NCBI GenBank assembly: GCA_032358255.1
Contig: JAULBX010027529.1
Coordinates: 1 to 36,254, forward strand
Direction: 5' to 3'
DNA from: Heterotrichella gracilis
Lineage: Eukaryota; Sar; Xanthophyceae; Tribonematales; Xanthonemataceae
Length of the DNA: 36,254 nt
Position 1 is the stretch's first letter; each line of letters starts with the position of its first letter. A program made the translations under genes and the position numbers. Below the pieces are notes generated by a model. It did no database searches. It saw nothing but the letters and a program-made list of their open reading frames with translations, and was not told the DNA's origin. This document shows, piece by piece, positions 11,101 to 20,469 of the stretch.

Positions 11101-14100
11101 TAGCATTGGATACCATGGCAATTAGCTGTGGTGTCTTCTGCAAATGGGGTGCCGCTGGGGGTATTGGGTGTCCTTCTAGGTTGCCTCCTTTGTTGCTGCA
11201 GCATTGCACTCGCTGCGCTTCTGGCTAGTTTTCGTCGAGGCCTAATCCAACGAAGTTGACATGTAGCCTAACTGATGTTGCATTCTGTCAGCCTGCAATG
11301 GGTAGATGTCCAGCCATATGTTCCTAATAGTGACATATCATAATGCAGCTCAGGTAGCTCATTACTGAAGAGTTGTTGAAGCTGTCCCCATGGGCCTAAC
11401 ATGGGCCATGACAGAAGAACACTGGAAATGCATACTGTCATGGCATATGCGGGGGCATTGCATGCTGTCCTGTCATATGTTTTGCTTCATCAGTTATGTG
11501 CATTCCAGCAATGTAACAATCTGCGTTGCACAAACTTGCGCCGCTCAACTCTGTCATGCCATTGGCCTTGTTTTAATGTGAATGCTTTTTTTATTGCAGG
11601 CTGACCTGTCACAGATAGACCCCTTCCAGGCTTCGATACTCTTCAAGTGCCAAATGAAGAATTTACAGACACTGAACATCATGAAGAGGCGGTGCAAGCT
11701 CACCTATCTGTGCATGGAGTACGTGCTCTTTGACCCAAAACCATGCGTGTGTTTGACCTCTTCACATGACATCGTGTGTGTTTGCCCTCTCAACCCCCAT
11801 GACATGTTGTGCTTGACCCAAAACCATGTCTGTGTTTGACCTCTTCACCCCCATGTTGACTGCGCCTGACAGATGCATTTTCCCCTTCCGCATATGCTGC
11901 ATTGCGTCGTGCATGTTGTTCGCTTTGAGCTAGTCTCCTTCTTTCCTGCCCTGGGCATCATACTAAGGGTACTCATGCTTTCCCTGTACCATACAAGGTG
12001 CAGCCACCACATGCATATGCTCCCACCATCAGCTTGCCATGTCATAGCCATAGAGCTACAGTAGCTGAGCATGACTGCCAATGTGCATGCAAGTTGATCT
12101 TTCCAGGACCTGCTAGGACCATGCCAACATGTGTACAATGTCTAGGTGGTTCAAACAGTGCCAGGATATGTATAAATGGTTCAACCATTGCACATAGAGC
12201 TGCGTGGCGCCGCATGGGCAAGACCGACTGTTTATGTGGCTGTATTGCTGGAATAGGTGTAACTGACTAAGTAACTACCCAATAATGTATACTGTTTTTG
12301 CAGGAACCTGTCTCAACTTCCAAAGCTGCAGGAGCTGCGCATCACTCCTGAGGATGCTGCCTGGGATGGGGACTTCAGTGGGGGCTTCCCCAGCCTGCAG
12401 GCGCTGCATGTGAAAGTGGTCACCAATGGTCCACTGCCATGGCTGCCATGGATTACCAGGTTGAAGCAGCTGAGGGAGGTGCATCTCTTCACACTTGGAG
12501 GTAAAAACTGGACCACTTTCTCTCTTATATAAGTGGTATTGGGATGTGGATGATTTGTACAGTGTGGGCATTTCTGTGTTCACACTTCCATGATAGATCC
12601 TGAGTTGATGTGCATGATCATGTCTTGTAAAGAGGAAGCTAGGTATTATTTGAGTATTGCTGTTGCATGGACCATGTCTCCTGTGTCCCTGGCTTCAAGC
12701 TATCAGTGATCATGTGTTGTTGTTGGTGTTCTGGTATTGTGCTGGTACATATAATGCAAATATCTGGCATACAGGACATTGTATGCCCTGTACAATGCAT
12801 ACCAGACCTTCATAGTAAGCAAGGTCTGTTGTTGGCATTGTGCTGATACAACCTACTGGTTTGCCAGTCTGTATGCTTGCAATTTTTAGTGGTTTCCGAC
12901 CGCAGATCTACTCGGTGCATTTGCAAGATGCATTCTTGAGTTGCGCAGCAACCTGCACACGTCGCATGTCATTCTGACTCGTACATGCTGTGCAGCGCCC
13001 CCCTGCATGGATCCCTGGCGCTGGGAGGCACTGGCCAGCTTTGGAGCAGACACGAAGGTGAGACTTGCTATTTGGATATTGGATAGTGCCTTGCCGTGTG
13101 GCTGTGTTGCTGGAATGCATGCATGTAACTTGCCATGTGCAGCTGGCAAGCAGAACTTTGTTGAGGGTGCCATGTAACGGTCATGGGGGCATTTGAAAAT
13201 TGCGCCTGTTATCAATCCATGATGCGCGCAACTGGCCTGGCATGCGCAGTGGCTACATAGTCTGCGGCCTGCAAGGTCTCATGCCGGACTCTTGCGGCAT
13301 CTAGTCTTTTGAATCTGCTAAATTCAATCAAGCAGCAAAACCTGATTAATTTTAATTCAGATGTTTTTGCTGCTCATCACTGGCGCTTCACACTGGTGCC
13401 GTTACAATAATCAAGTGATCAGCAATTATTGTGATCGGCACCAGTGATCAGTGATCACACATACATCCCTCAGTTGCTGATCATACCTGATGATTTATTG
13501 GAGGGTTTTTGCCGGTGGCAGGTGCACATCACAGTCGCTGCAGACAAGACCTGCGGCAGGTGTGGGATCCCCAACGAGCCGCTGGTGTACCCCTGCGTCA
13601 GGTCCCTCACCATGCGCGGGAGCATGTTCTGGATCCCATGCAACCTGGCGAGGCTGGTTGCCAGCACCTTGCCCAACCTCAGGAAACTGGAGCTGTTTGT
13701 TAACACTTGGGCCGGCCCCGCTGAGATGCTTGGTAAGAGCATCGCAGACCTTGGCAGGGTGGGCAGCCTCCGCAGCCTGGATGTGTGCATTGCGAGCAGC
13801 TCGTATGGGGAGAGGGTCATGTTCAGGTGAAGTATATGCATGTCAAATGCATATATGTCAAATAAAAAAATGAAACAAAAGACATTGAGGCTCCGAAGGC
13901 CTTGCACCTCACATTTAAATAAATATAAAATAAGTAATAATATATGGTTTTATAAGGTGCAAGGCCTGCGCAGCCTGGATGTCTGCATTGCGAGCAGCTC
14001 GTATGGGGAGAAGGTGATGTTCAGGTGTGGGTGTGTACCCTGCCCTCTGTACCCTACCCCCTAAACTCTCACCTTGTCACCTGCATGTGCGTGTGCACCT

Positions 14101-15004
14101 GTATGCATGGAACATGTTGCACAGCTGAACTGCGGGTCCATGGGTGGCTCCCTCTAGAACCTTGGTTAGAGTGTGACTGTGTGCCGGTGTTGGCATGGGC
14201 GTTGCACAGCAACACCGCCGCGTACATGTTGACAATGCCACCCGAAAGAGTACTCACGGAGGACAATGTCAGCAAGTTACCACTGCATGGGCAAAGTGGC
14301 GGTAAGAACTATTCACTACTCCGCACAGGTTTTGCAGGATTGACTGCTGTTGTGGCTGTATTACTAAAGTGCATGCATGACTAACCCACAATGTCAGTCG
14401 AGAATGATGCAAACGCTCACTCCCCGTTTCTCCTGGACAGGTCTGAAGACCTTTGCCAGATTTCCTCGGCATTCCCCTACATGACCTCCTTATTTCTGAA
14501 GCCGCTGGAGGTGGATAAGGCAGCTGTGGCCCATGCGCGAGCTGCCATGCCCCTTCTGTATGATACCAACATTGGCGACACGGTGGACAATGATAGTGTA
14601 AGTTGAGCAAATGGGGTCTCACACAGTATAGGTGGTGTATTATTGACTTAGTAAAACAGAGCTGGATGGCGCATTCTTTGCAAGGTTGGCTGCCTTCTTT
14701 GTGCATGAACCTTGAACAGCTGGTAGGACTTACGGTCGTACTTCTAGCGTATGAATATAATCATTGTTTACTTCGTGTAATGGCTTTGATGCAGTTTTGG
14801 AGGGATTTACGAACAGAGGAGGAGCCCTTTGGAGACGTGCTGTTCACTGACGAGTATGACTTCAATGGTGGTGATGAAGACCAGAGTAGTGAAGATGAGG
14901 ATGGGGATGGGGATCAAGATGGGGATGGGGATCAGGAGGGTAATGATGAAGGGAATTTCATGGTGGTGGATGGTGAAGCAATTGTGAATGTCTTGGTGGA
15001 GTGA
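8112..15004 (+). CDS. F-box/leucine-rich-repeat protein, tandem copy B
   Basis: Ten exons: 8112-8150, 8860-9112, 9821-9998, 10739-10892, 11600-11718, 12304-12500, 12996-13057, 13522-13826, 14441-14597, 14795-15004. Together they encode 557 aa ending in TGA. Eight exons have exactly the length of the copy A exon and every phase is the same; exon 2 is 6 nt shorter and the last exon is longer. The F-box (LSEELLREVLSRVD, LREVCSRWRATTN), the LRR series and the CGRCG..YPC cysteines are all kept. The acidic tail is expanded by short Asp/Gly repeats around 14898-14940. Both copies are open throughout, so both are probably functional paralogues. Expression and substrate cannot be judged from sequence. 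Confidence 0.82.
8600..8640 (+). pseudogene. Outer 5' echo of copy B exon 2
   Basis: CGTGCAG plus GAGGGTGCTGA, then CTGGCCATACCCCGCACC, echoes the real exon start at 8860 (GAGGTGCTGAGCCG..TGCCCATACCCCGATGG). The centre is deleted and the frame is lost. Confidence 0.5.
8762..8796 (+). pseudogene. Inner 5' echo of copy B exon 2, ending in telomere-like repeat
   Basis: Acceptor TCTTGCAG and GAGGTGCTGAGCCGCGTGGA match exon 2 at 8860 almost exactly. After TGCCCAGGACCCC the match ends and AAACCCTAACC-type repeat begins, running to about 8825. Confidence 0.8.
9130..9148 (+). repeat. Interstitial telomere-like repeat
   Basis: AAACCCTAAACCCTAAACC lies 17 bases after the exon 2 donor of copy B. The matching intron of copy A carries the opposite orientation. 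Confidence 0.9.
10560..10612 (+). pseudogene. 5' echo 1 of copy B exon 4, capped by CCCTAAA repeat
   Basis: A copy of the exon 4 start (real 10739) including the CGCGCAG acceptor. It covers the TNDLFLPVM..LYQRLPN coding stretch, then passes at CCCAACC directly into CTAAACCCTAAACC. Confidence 0.9.
10610..10718 (+). repeat. Two telomere-like runs between exon 4 echoes
   Basis: CCCTAAA runs at about 10606-10626 and 10696-10719 each follow a truncated exon 4 copy. Confidence 0.9.
10646..10698 (+). pseudogene. 5' echo 2 of copy B exon 4, capped by CCCTAAA repeat
   Basis: Nearly identical to echo 1 and truncated at the same CCCAACC point. It is followed by about three CCCTAAA units, and then a short CCATTCCCTGTGG spacer leads into the real acceptor. 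Confidence 0.9.
11490..11520 (+). repeat. Dispersed short repeat, member 3
   Basis: CAGTTATGTGCATTCCAGCA then ATGTAACAATC, in intron 4 of copy B. It is more diverged after the ATTCCAGCA core. Confidence 0.5.
12235..12275 (-). repeat. Dispersed short repeat, member 4
   Basis: The minus strand reads AGTTACACCTATTCCAGCA then ATACAGCCACATAAA. It lies in intron 5 of copy B. Confidence 0.6.
13095..13140 (-). repeat. Dispersed short repeat, member 5
   Basis: The minus strand reads AGTTACATGCATGCATTCC then AGCAACACAGCCACA. It lies in intron 7 of copy B. Confidence 0.6.
13897..13967. repeat. Inverted repeat next to exon 8 echo
   Basis: Arms AGGCCTTGCACC (13897-13908) and GGTGCAAGGCCT (13956-13967) enclose 47 AT-rich bases. 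The right arm overlaps the beginning of the exon 8 echo. Confidence 0.85.
13961..14024 (+). pseudogene. 3' echo of copy B exon 8
   Basis: About 60 bases very close to the exon 8 end (LRSLDVCIASSSYGERVMF coding), ending TTCAG/GTGTGG. It lies 200 bases downstream of the real donor at 13826/13827, after an AT-rich spacer and an inverted repeat. Confidence 0.85.
14350..14388 (-). repeat. Dispersed short repeat, member 6
   Basis: The minus strand reads GGTTAGTCATGCATGCACTT then TAGTAATACAGCCACA. It lies in intron 8 of copy B and is a diverged member. Confidence 0.5.
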
Positions 15005-15020
15005 TGTTTAGGGTTTAGGG
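15005..15020 (+). repeat. Telomere-like repeat directly after a stop codon
   Basis: TGTTTAGGGTTTAGGG starts immediately after the TGA of copy B. Copy A has no such run after its stop. Confidence 0.9.
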
Positions 15021-15573
15021 TGGATGGAGGAATTTTCGTAGTTGCCATTGTGCCCCACTCTCCACTGGGACTGTCACATGTGGGTTCCCCTTGAAGAAAT
15101 GCTGGGAGAGGATTTGATGATAGGATGACTTATCACTCAGCAACTCGGCTGGATCCAGAGCTTTTGGCGGGGGATTAGCTCGAGGGATTTTTACAAACCT
15201 GTATGGAACTGCCCTCTGTGCTGGGGGGATATGTTGAGGCAACAAGGGAATAAGCCGACGGCGGCTGGGAATGCTATTCTGTTTGATTTTATATGTATAC
15301 ACGTTGAGGGAGATGAGGCGCGGGTGTTGCTCCAGGGGGTGCTGATGGAGGTGAGGTGATGTATAACAGCCCCTCCTACCTCAGTTGCTTGCATGCAGTC
15401 AGGGCCTGGGCCTGGTTGCCCCAAGGGGAGACATTGCAGGATACAGGAATTAACACAGCGGTTGGCCGCACATTCCCCACATATCTGCCATTAGTATATG
15501 AACTTGCTTTCCGGCTTCTCAATGACAGTGGATGTTCATTGCTGGCTTGTGGGTGCCGCTGTGTGTGTGTGGG

Positions 15574-15578
15574 TGTAA
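15574..15578 (+). terminator. Possible polyadenylation signal of copy B
   Basis: TGTAA in GGGTGTAATATT, 570 bases past the stop. In copy A the first TGTAA is near 7418, in a region less clearly matching, so both are tentative. Confidence 0.3.
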
Positions 15579-15712
15579 TATTATTTATTTCACGGTGACC
15601 AACAGTTCGTGTCCAATGGGCCATGGCTGCATATTGTCACAAAGTGCAAGACTTGGTAACAGGGAACAGGATGAGAGTGACAGTAACACATGGGTAACAG
15701 CTTGTGTCCTCA

Positions 15713-15731
15713 GCTAGCATCTGATGCTAGC
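15713..15731. repeat. Short palindrome
   Basis: GCTAGCATCTGATGCTAGC: nine-base arms with a one-base centre. It lies past the 3' end of copy B; role unknown. Confidence 0.7.
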
Positions 15732-17008
15732 AGTGACAGGGTCGCGTTGGACCCTCAAAGACGAAAAAGAAAAGGATTTTCTAAAGGGTTTTCCGTAGGG
15801 TTTCAGTCCAAAAAGGGTTAGTCACGCAGTGGTAAGGCACACTGAAGCCTTCAGTGAAGGACAGTAGAAGGGCTTTGTCGATACTCAAACGTCGTGGAAG
15901 TGCTCGGTTAAACGCATACAAAAGCTAAAACTCTGCTGCCTTACCGAACATATGTGATAGTTGAACGCAGCGCACACTTACGAACGGTGTTTTTGATACT
16001 GTGCAACTCTTTGTCCGGGAACGAAGGCCACACCTCCCGCAACTTGCAAGTGGGCTACCGTAGTAACCAAGGCCAGCTTCAAGGTATGGATCTCCACTAG
16101 TGTAGCAGTGCTCGCTAGTTCTCCGCGTGCATGCATGTGGGTGATTGTGTAGGAATCCTGTCGATGGTTCGATGCCTGGCACTCCCCAACCCGAAGGAGA
16201 TGAAGGGCTTTGCTGTTCTCTCTGTTGCTGCACTCCCTTTCCTTCTCCCTGTGCATCCCGTGTATCTAGTTGTAGAAGAGCTGCAGGTTTCTTGCGTGTT
16301 TGTGGGAACCCTTCTTGGCACCAATGCACGCATGTGCGCTGTGCCTCTGTTACTGGACCGGTGAATGAGGTTGTGCACGTACGTTGGGTAGTCATGTGGA
16401 GCCGTATAGGGCATGTATGCTTGCCGTTGTTTCCCAGAGTTGTGTTCGAAGCAAGTGCCTGGGCACGCTTGGCCAAATCCCCCCTTTGCCAGACTGCACC
16501 CCACCACTATGCAGGCCCTGCACTCATCGTAGCAAAGCTGGCGCCTCGCCCAGTTTGGCGTTCGCTGCCACACTTTGCGCTTGTCACCTTCCTCGGTATG
16601 TCGAGGCTTGTGTTGGGTGATCACACCTCTGAACCCATAGTGGGGCGAACCCTCAGTAGAGGGTTGGGTGGCTGGTGTGCAACTTGCTTTGTTATTTTCA
16701 CTGGAACGCAAACCACGGAACCAAGAAGTTCAACTTGAAACCGTTAGCTGTGAAGACAAGCTACCAGGTCTCCTCTGGGAAGCACACTAGCTGCTGTGGA
16801 CAGGCTTGTACAAAACCCATGCCTTGAGCAGCAACGCACAGCAAGTGGTCAAGGTTATTAAACCCATATTCAACCTTCCACTCACAGTCCCGCCTGCTCC
16901 TCTTACGCAGTGTTGCTCCTTGACTGGCCCTCCGCCAGTCTCCTGTACCCAACGGCTACCGCACCCGCCAAGCTCTTAGTCAGAGCCTTTTCCGTGCGAG
17001 CATCAGCC

Positions 17009-19478
17009 ATGGCAGCCGTCCCAGCCTCCCTCACCAACCTGCGTCCTATCCAGAAGGTATGTGAATGGTGAAAATACACATCAATGTATCATCTACACGG
17101 ATTTTATACATTTATACTATTTTTAGGTATTTTTATATTTAATTTGCACCACCCCGAGGCCTAAGGTATGTGGACGCGACAACCCCATGGCACCGCCGGC
17201 TGCTCCCTTCTACATAGATGGGAACCAGAGCCGGGCAAAACCCTTCTGAGCCCTAGACCCTAAACCCTTTGTTGTTTCCAATCCCCTCCACACTTGACCC
17301 CTTCGTCACCCTGGGGAAGCTCGAAAGCCCTGAATTGAACTCCCAAAGCCCTCGCAACCATGTCACCTCCAGAGGAAACCCGGACTTTGCAATCACTGAC
17401 AGCCCTCCCTTGCACATTCCCAACAGGTGGTGAAGGGCCACAGTGCGATGGAGGGCGCGGGGGTGCGCATCACCCGCACCGTGGGCACCCCCTCCCTCAA
17501 GAATTTAGATCCCTTCCTCATGCTGGATGAGCTCAAGAACCCCGCCAAGGACAGCAAGGCAGGCTTCCCCGACCACCCGCACCGCGGCTTTGAGACCTGC
17601 TCCATCATGCTGGAGGGCGAGATCGAGCACAGGGACAGCGCTGGCAACCAGGTGGGGATTTGAAAAAGCCGTGTGCACCCCAGCATTGATGTAGCAATCC
17701 ATCTGTGCTTGCACGTTGTGCTCCACTTGTTTGGTATTGTGCGGCTTTGAGACCTGCTCCATCATGGTGGACAGAGAGATCGAGCACAGGGACAGCGCCG
17801 GCAACCAGGTGGGACTAATCGTACACCCTGAAAACGAAAGGGTTGGCTTCTGTTTGCAGGGCCTATTATTGGCCTTGGCGGCGTGCCATAGATGACTGCC
17901 AGGTGTGGCGTGGAGCATAGCAAGCATAGCCGCCCCACTGCGGGATTAGCCCATTGCAAACCACGAATTGCCAAAAAAAATTGAACAACCACTCTCTTAT
18001 ATTATTATTATATAAGTGACCATATTTGTAAAACCGCGTTAATTTTTCACGTAACACAGCGAACTCAAACCACTCCGTTTCCAACTACAGGGCGTCATCG
18101 GCCCCGGGGGCGTGCAATGGATGACTGCTGGGCGTGGCATCGTGCACAGCGAGATGCCCCGCAGCACCGATGGCATGCTGTGGGGATTCCAGCTGTGGAT
18201 CAACCTGCCCAAGAAGGACAAGTGGGTCAAGCCGCGCTACCAGGTGGGGATTGCTGTAAACACCTAAGCCCTAGGATGCGCTACCATGTCGGGAGTTGCC
18301 AGTCCCAAGTATATTACCCCTAAGCGTTGTGATCTTGTGGGGGTTCCAGCTGTGGGTCAACCTGCCCAAGAAGGACAAGTGGGTCAAGCCGCGCTGCCTT
18401 GTGGGGATTTGCGGTAAACCTTCAAAACCTGGACCGTGGTCAAGCTGGGTGCCATGTGGACCATGATGTGGGTTGCATGCTGCGCAATGCTGCCAGGAAG
18501 GCACTGTAGTGCAGGAGACGTCGTCGTAATTACCTAAGCTCTACACACCCAAACCCTGAAGACTGAACCATGAGACCTGAACCCTGAGACCAAGACCCTG
18601 ACTTGGAAACTTTCACCACGCACAGGACTACCAGAAGGAGGACATTCCCATTTTCACTTACATACCCTAACACCCTAATACCTTAACCCTGACACATAGA
18701 TACCCTACGCCTAAACCCTCGACCACGCAGGACTACCAGAAGGAGGACATCCCGATTGTGGAGAAGGATGGATTGCGGGTGCGAGTGATGGCGGGGGAGA
18801 GCATGGGCGCCAGCGGCCCCATCAAGATGCGCAACCCAGGCATGCTGCTGGATGTCAACGTGGCCAAGGGCGCAAAGTTTGTGCAGGAGGTAAGGAGGTG
18901 GTTGGTCAGGGCGTGGGTGTAGGAGGCAGGTGGGAGAAAGGGGGAGTGCGGTTAGGCTGCTTGCGCTTTACCTAAAGGCTTGCCAATCAGTAGCACTCTT
19001 TATCCAGCAGTCCAGGCAACCTCAGCAGGAAAACTGTGTGTGGTGGATTTGCGTACATTTTTCGCTTGTGTTTATCTTTTTTTTGCTAATTTGCCATCAA
19101 TTAATGGCACTTGTCCTCAGGGTACCGTATCCACCGGCACACAGACTGCCCCGCTAAGCCCGAAACCCCAAACTGCAGGTCCCCGAGAGCTACAACTGCT
19201 TCGCCTACGTGTACGCGGGCGCAGGCAGGCTCAGCGGCCAAGCCGTGGAGCCCCAGCACGCGTACGTGCTGGACAAGGGCGACCACGTGATTGCACAGAC
19301 CGAGGGCGATGCTGGGCTCAAATTCCTGCTCATTGCGGGCAAGCCCATCGGTGAGCCCATTGTGCAATATGGCCCCTTTGTGATGAACACCAAAGAGGAG
19401 ATCCAGCAGGCGTTCGAGGACTACCAGAGCGGGCGGCTGCAGAACCCTAAGGACAACCCTTGGACGGACGAGCTGTGA
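17009..19478 (+). CDS. PIR: Pirin (bicupin iron protein)
   Basis: Five exons: 17009-17056, 17427-17651, 18091-18243, 18731-18889, 19179-19478. All are phase 0 and encode 294 aa, close to the usual 290 or so. The N-terminal cupin carries [10 protein letters not shown] and [11 protein letters not shown]. The metal ligands of human pirin (His56, His58, His101, Glu103) correspond to His66, His68, His110 and Glu112 here, with the last pair in [18 protein letters not shown]-type and RYQ..EDIP motifs follow in order, and the C-terminal cupin is complete. Pirins are non-haem iron proteins with quercetinase activity or redox-dependent transcription-cofactor roles. Which applies here is not shown. The introns hold decayed copies of exons 2, 3 and 4. 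Confidence 0.93.
17732..17806 (+). pseudogene. 3' echo of pirin exon 2
   Basis: Copies the end of exon 2 ([20 protein letters not shown] coding) with its CAG/GTGGGA donor. LEGE is changed to VDRE. It lies 80-155 bases past the real exon. Confidence 0.85.
17859..17915 (+). pseudogene. 5' echo of pirin exon 3 with stop
   Basis: A decayed copy of the exon 3 start ([18 protein letters not shown] in the real exon at 18091). The Trp codon has become TAG and the glycines and bases around it have drifted, so it cannot be used in frame. Confidence 0.75.
18336..18402 (+). pseudogene. 3' echo of pirin exon 3
   Basis: Repeats the exon 3 end ([19 protein letters not shown] coding), then CTGCCTTGTGGGG replaces TACCAG/GTGGGG, so the donor context is damaged. 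Confidence 0.85.
18624..18650 (+). pseudogene. 5' echo of pirin exon 4
   Basis: ACGCACAG plus the DYQKEDIPI coding start of exon 4 (real 18731). The match ends after about 25 bases, followed by degenerate ACCCTAA-rich sequence. Confidence 0.8.
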
Positions 19479-19858
19479 AGGGGCTAAAGGGGGGATTTAC
19501 AGGGGCTGTGGGCCGATGAGGTCCTTTGTATGGTACACGGTGCAATGTGTGATGGAACTGGTGTCCAGTGGTACAAGCATACACATTTGCCCTAGGGCAT
19601 GATTTTGACATTGGAGCATATGAGCATTGCCTGCAGCATCTCGCTTGTGCTTGTAAGAAGCACACTGGTTTTTTTTGTTTTAGCATAAGTTGTGCAAGAG
19701 CGTTGCTGGTTTTGTCAAGGTGACCGTGATGTTGATGATAAGCATGAAACATGGGCTGCAGCCTGTTGATAAGCTTAAACTTTAAGATTTTTGGCAGTAA
19801 ATGTTCGACCCGTGCGGCTGGGCCCTCAATGACATTGTGAATGGGAAGCAAGTGACAG

Positions 19859-19863
19859 TGTAA
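19859..19863 (+). terminator. Probable polyadenylation signal of pirin
   Basis: TGTAA, the common green-algal signal, occurs 381 bases past the stop codon. Nearby there is also an AATAAA-like string at 19872. The 3' end itself is not visible. Confidence 0.5.
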
Positions 19864-20469
19864 CACTTGCAATAAACATTTCTATTATGAGCGGTTGAAT
19901 TGCACCTGGCAGAATTACTTGGACCCAAGGAACCCGTTGCATGTCGCCAGGCCCTGGGCCAGCAAAATGCGCATGTGTGTGCCACAAACCATCTGCATCC
20001 CAACCTCCGCTGAACACTGATGGCATCTCAATAATATTATGCTTGAGCGGCATTCCCAAGTAGCACCGGATGGATTCCGTAACCCACATCACAATGTCAC
20101 CCACATCCCCTGGGGGCCACCAGCACCCCAATGCGCTTGACAATGCCACATGAGGATATCCCACATACCCACTCATCGTGAAAAAAGTGCACCGCATGCA
20201 AGAGCAAGCAATTAGTCAGAAGCTTTGCCCGGTACCATCCCCACCTTCCCCATGCGATACTGGTATGCCCTTCACGGCCCTACCCCTCCGCCTGACATGG
20301 ATAAATACTATCAACCTCCGCCTTAACCTCACCGCCACCCCTTGCAACAGGGGACACAGTGGAAGTAGCGCCCCCCTCCCCCTCTCCCCCCCCAATCCCC
20401 TTCGCTAACCACCACGCCTGTTCCAGGCCAGGCCAGGCATACAATACCCTACTAGCGTAACACGTCTGT

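Larger units (their letters stand above)
15021..17008. other. Gap before pirin
   Basis: 15021-15610 is the duplicated 3' flank of copy B. From 15.7 to 17.0 kb I see no domain, RNA gene or coherent exon series. Long open frames on both strands near 16.1-16.7 kb resemble nothing I know. The pirin promoter must lie in this stretch. Confidence 0.5.

Noticed and set aside
16168..16178. GGTTCGATGCC resembles a tRNA B box, and GCAGTGGTAAGGC near 15830 resembles a tRNA D arm
   Set aside because: No T-stem, acceptor stem or anticodon arm can be folded, and the two are 340 bases apart. At most an old tRNA-derived element.
15925..16738. Long overlapping open frames on both strands (183-198 codons)
   Set aside because: They overlap heavily, match no family I recognise, show no exon structure, and have composition like the surrounding noncoding sequence.
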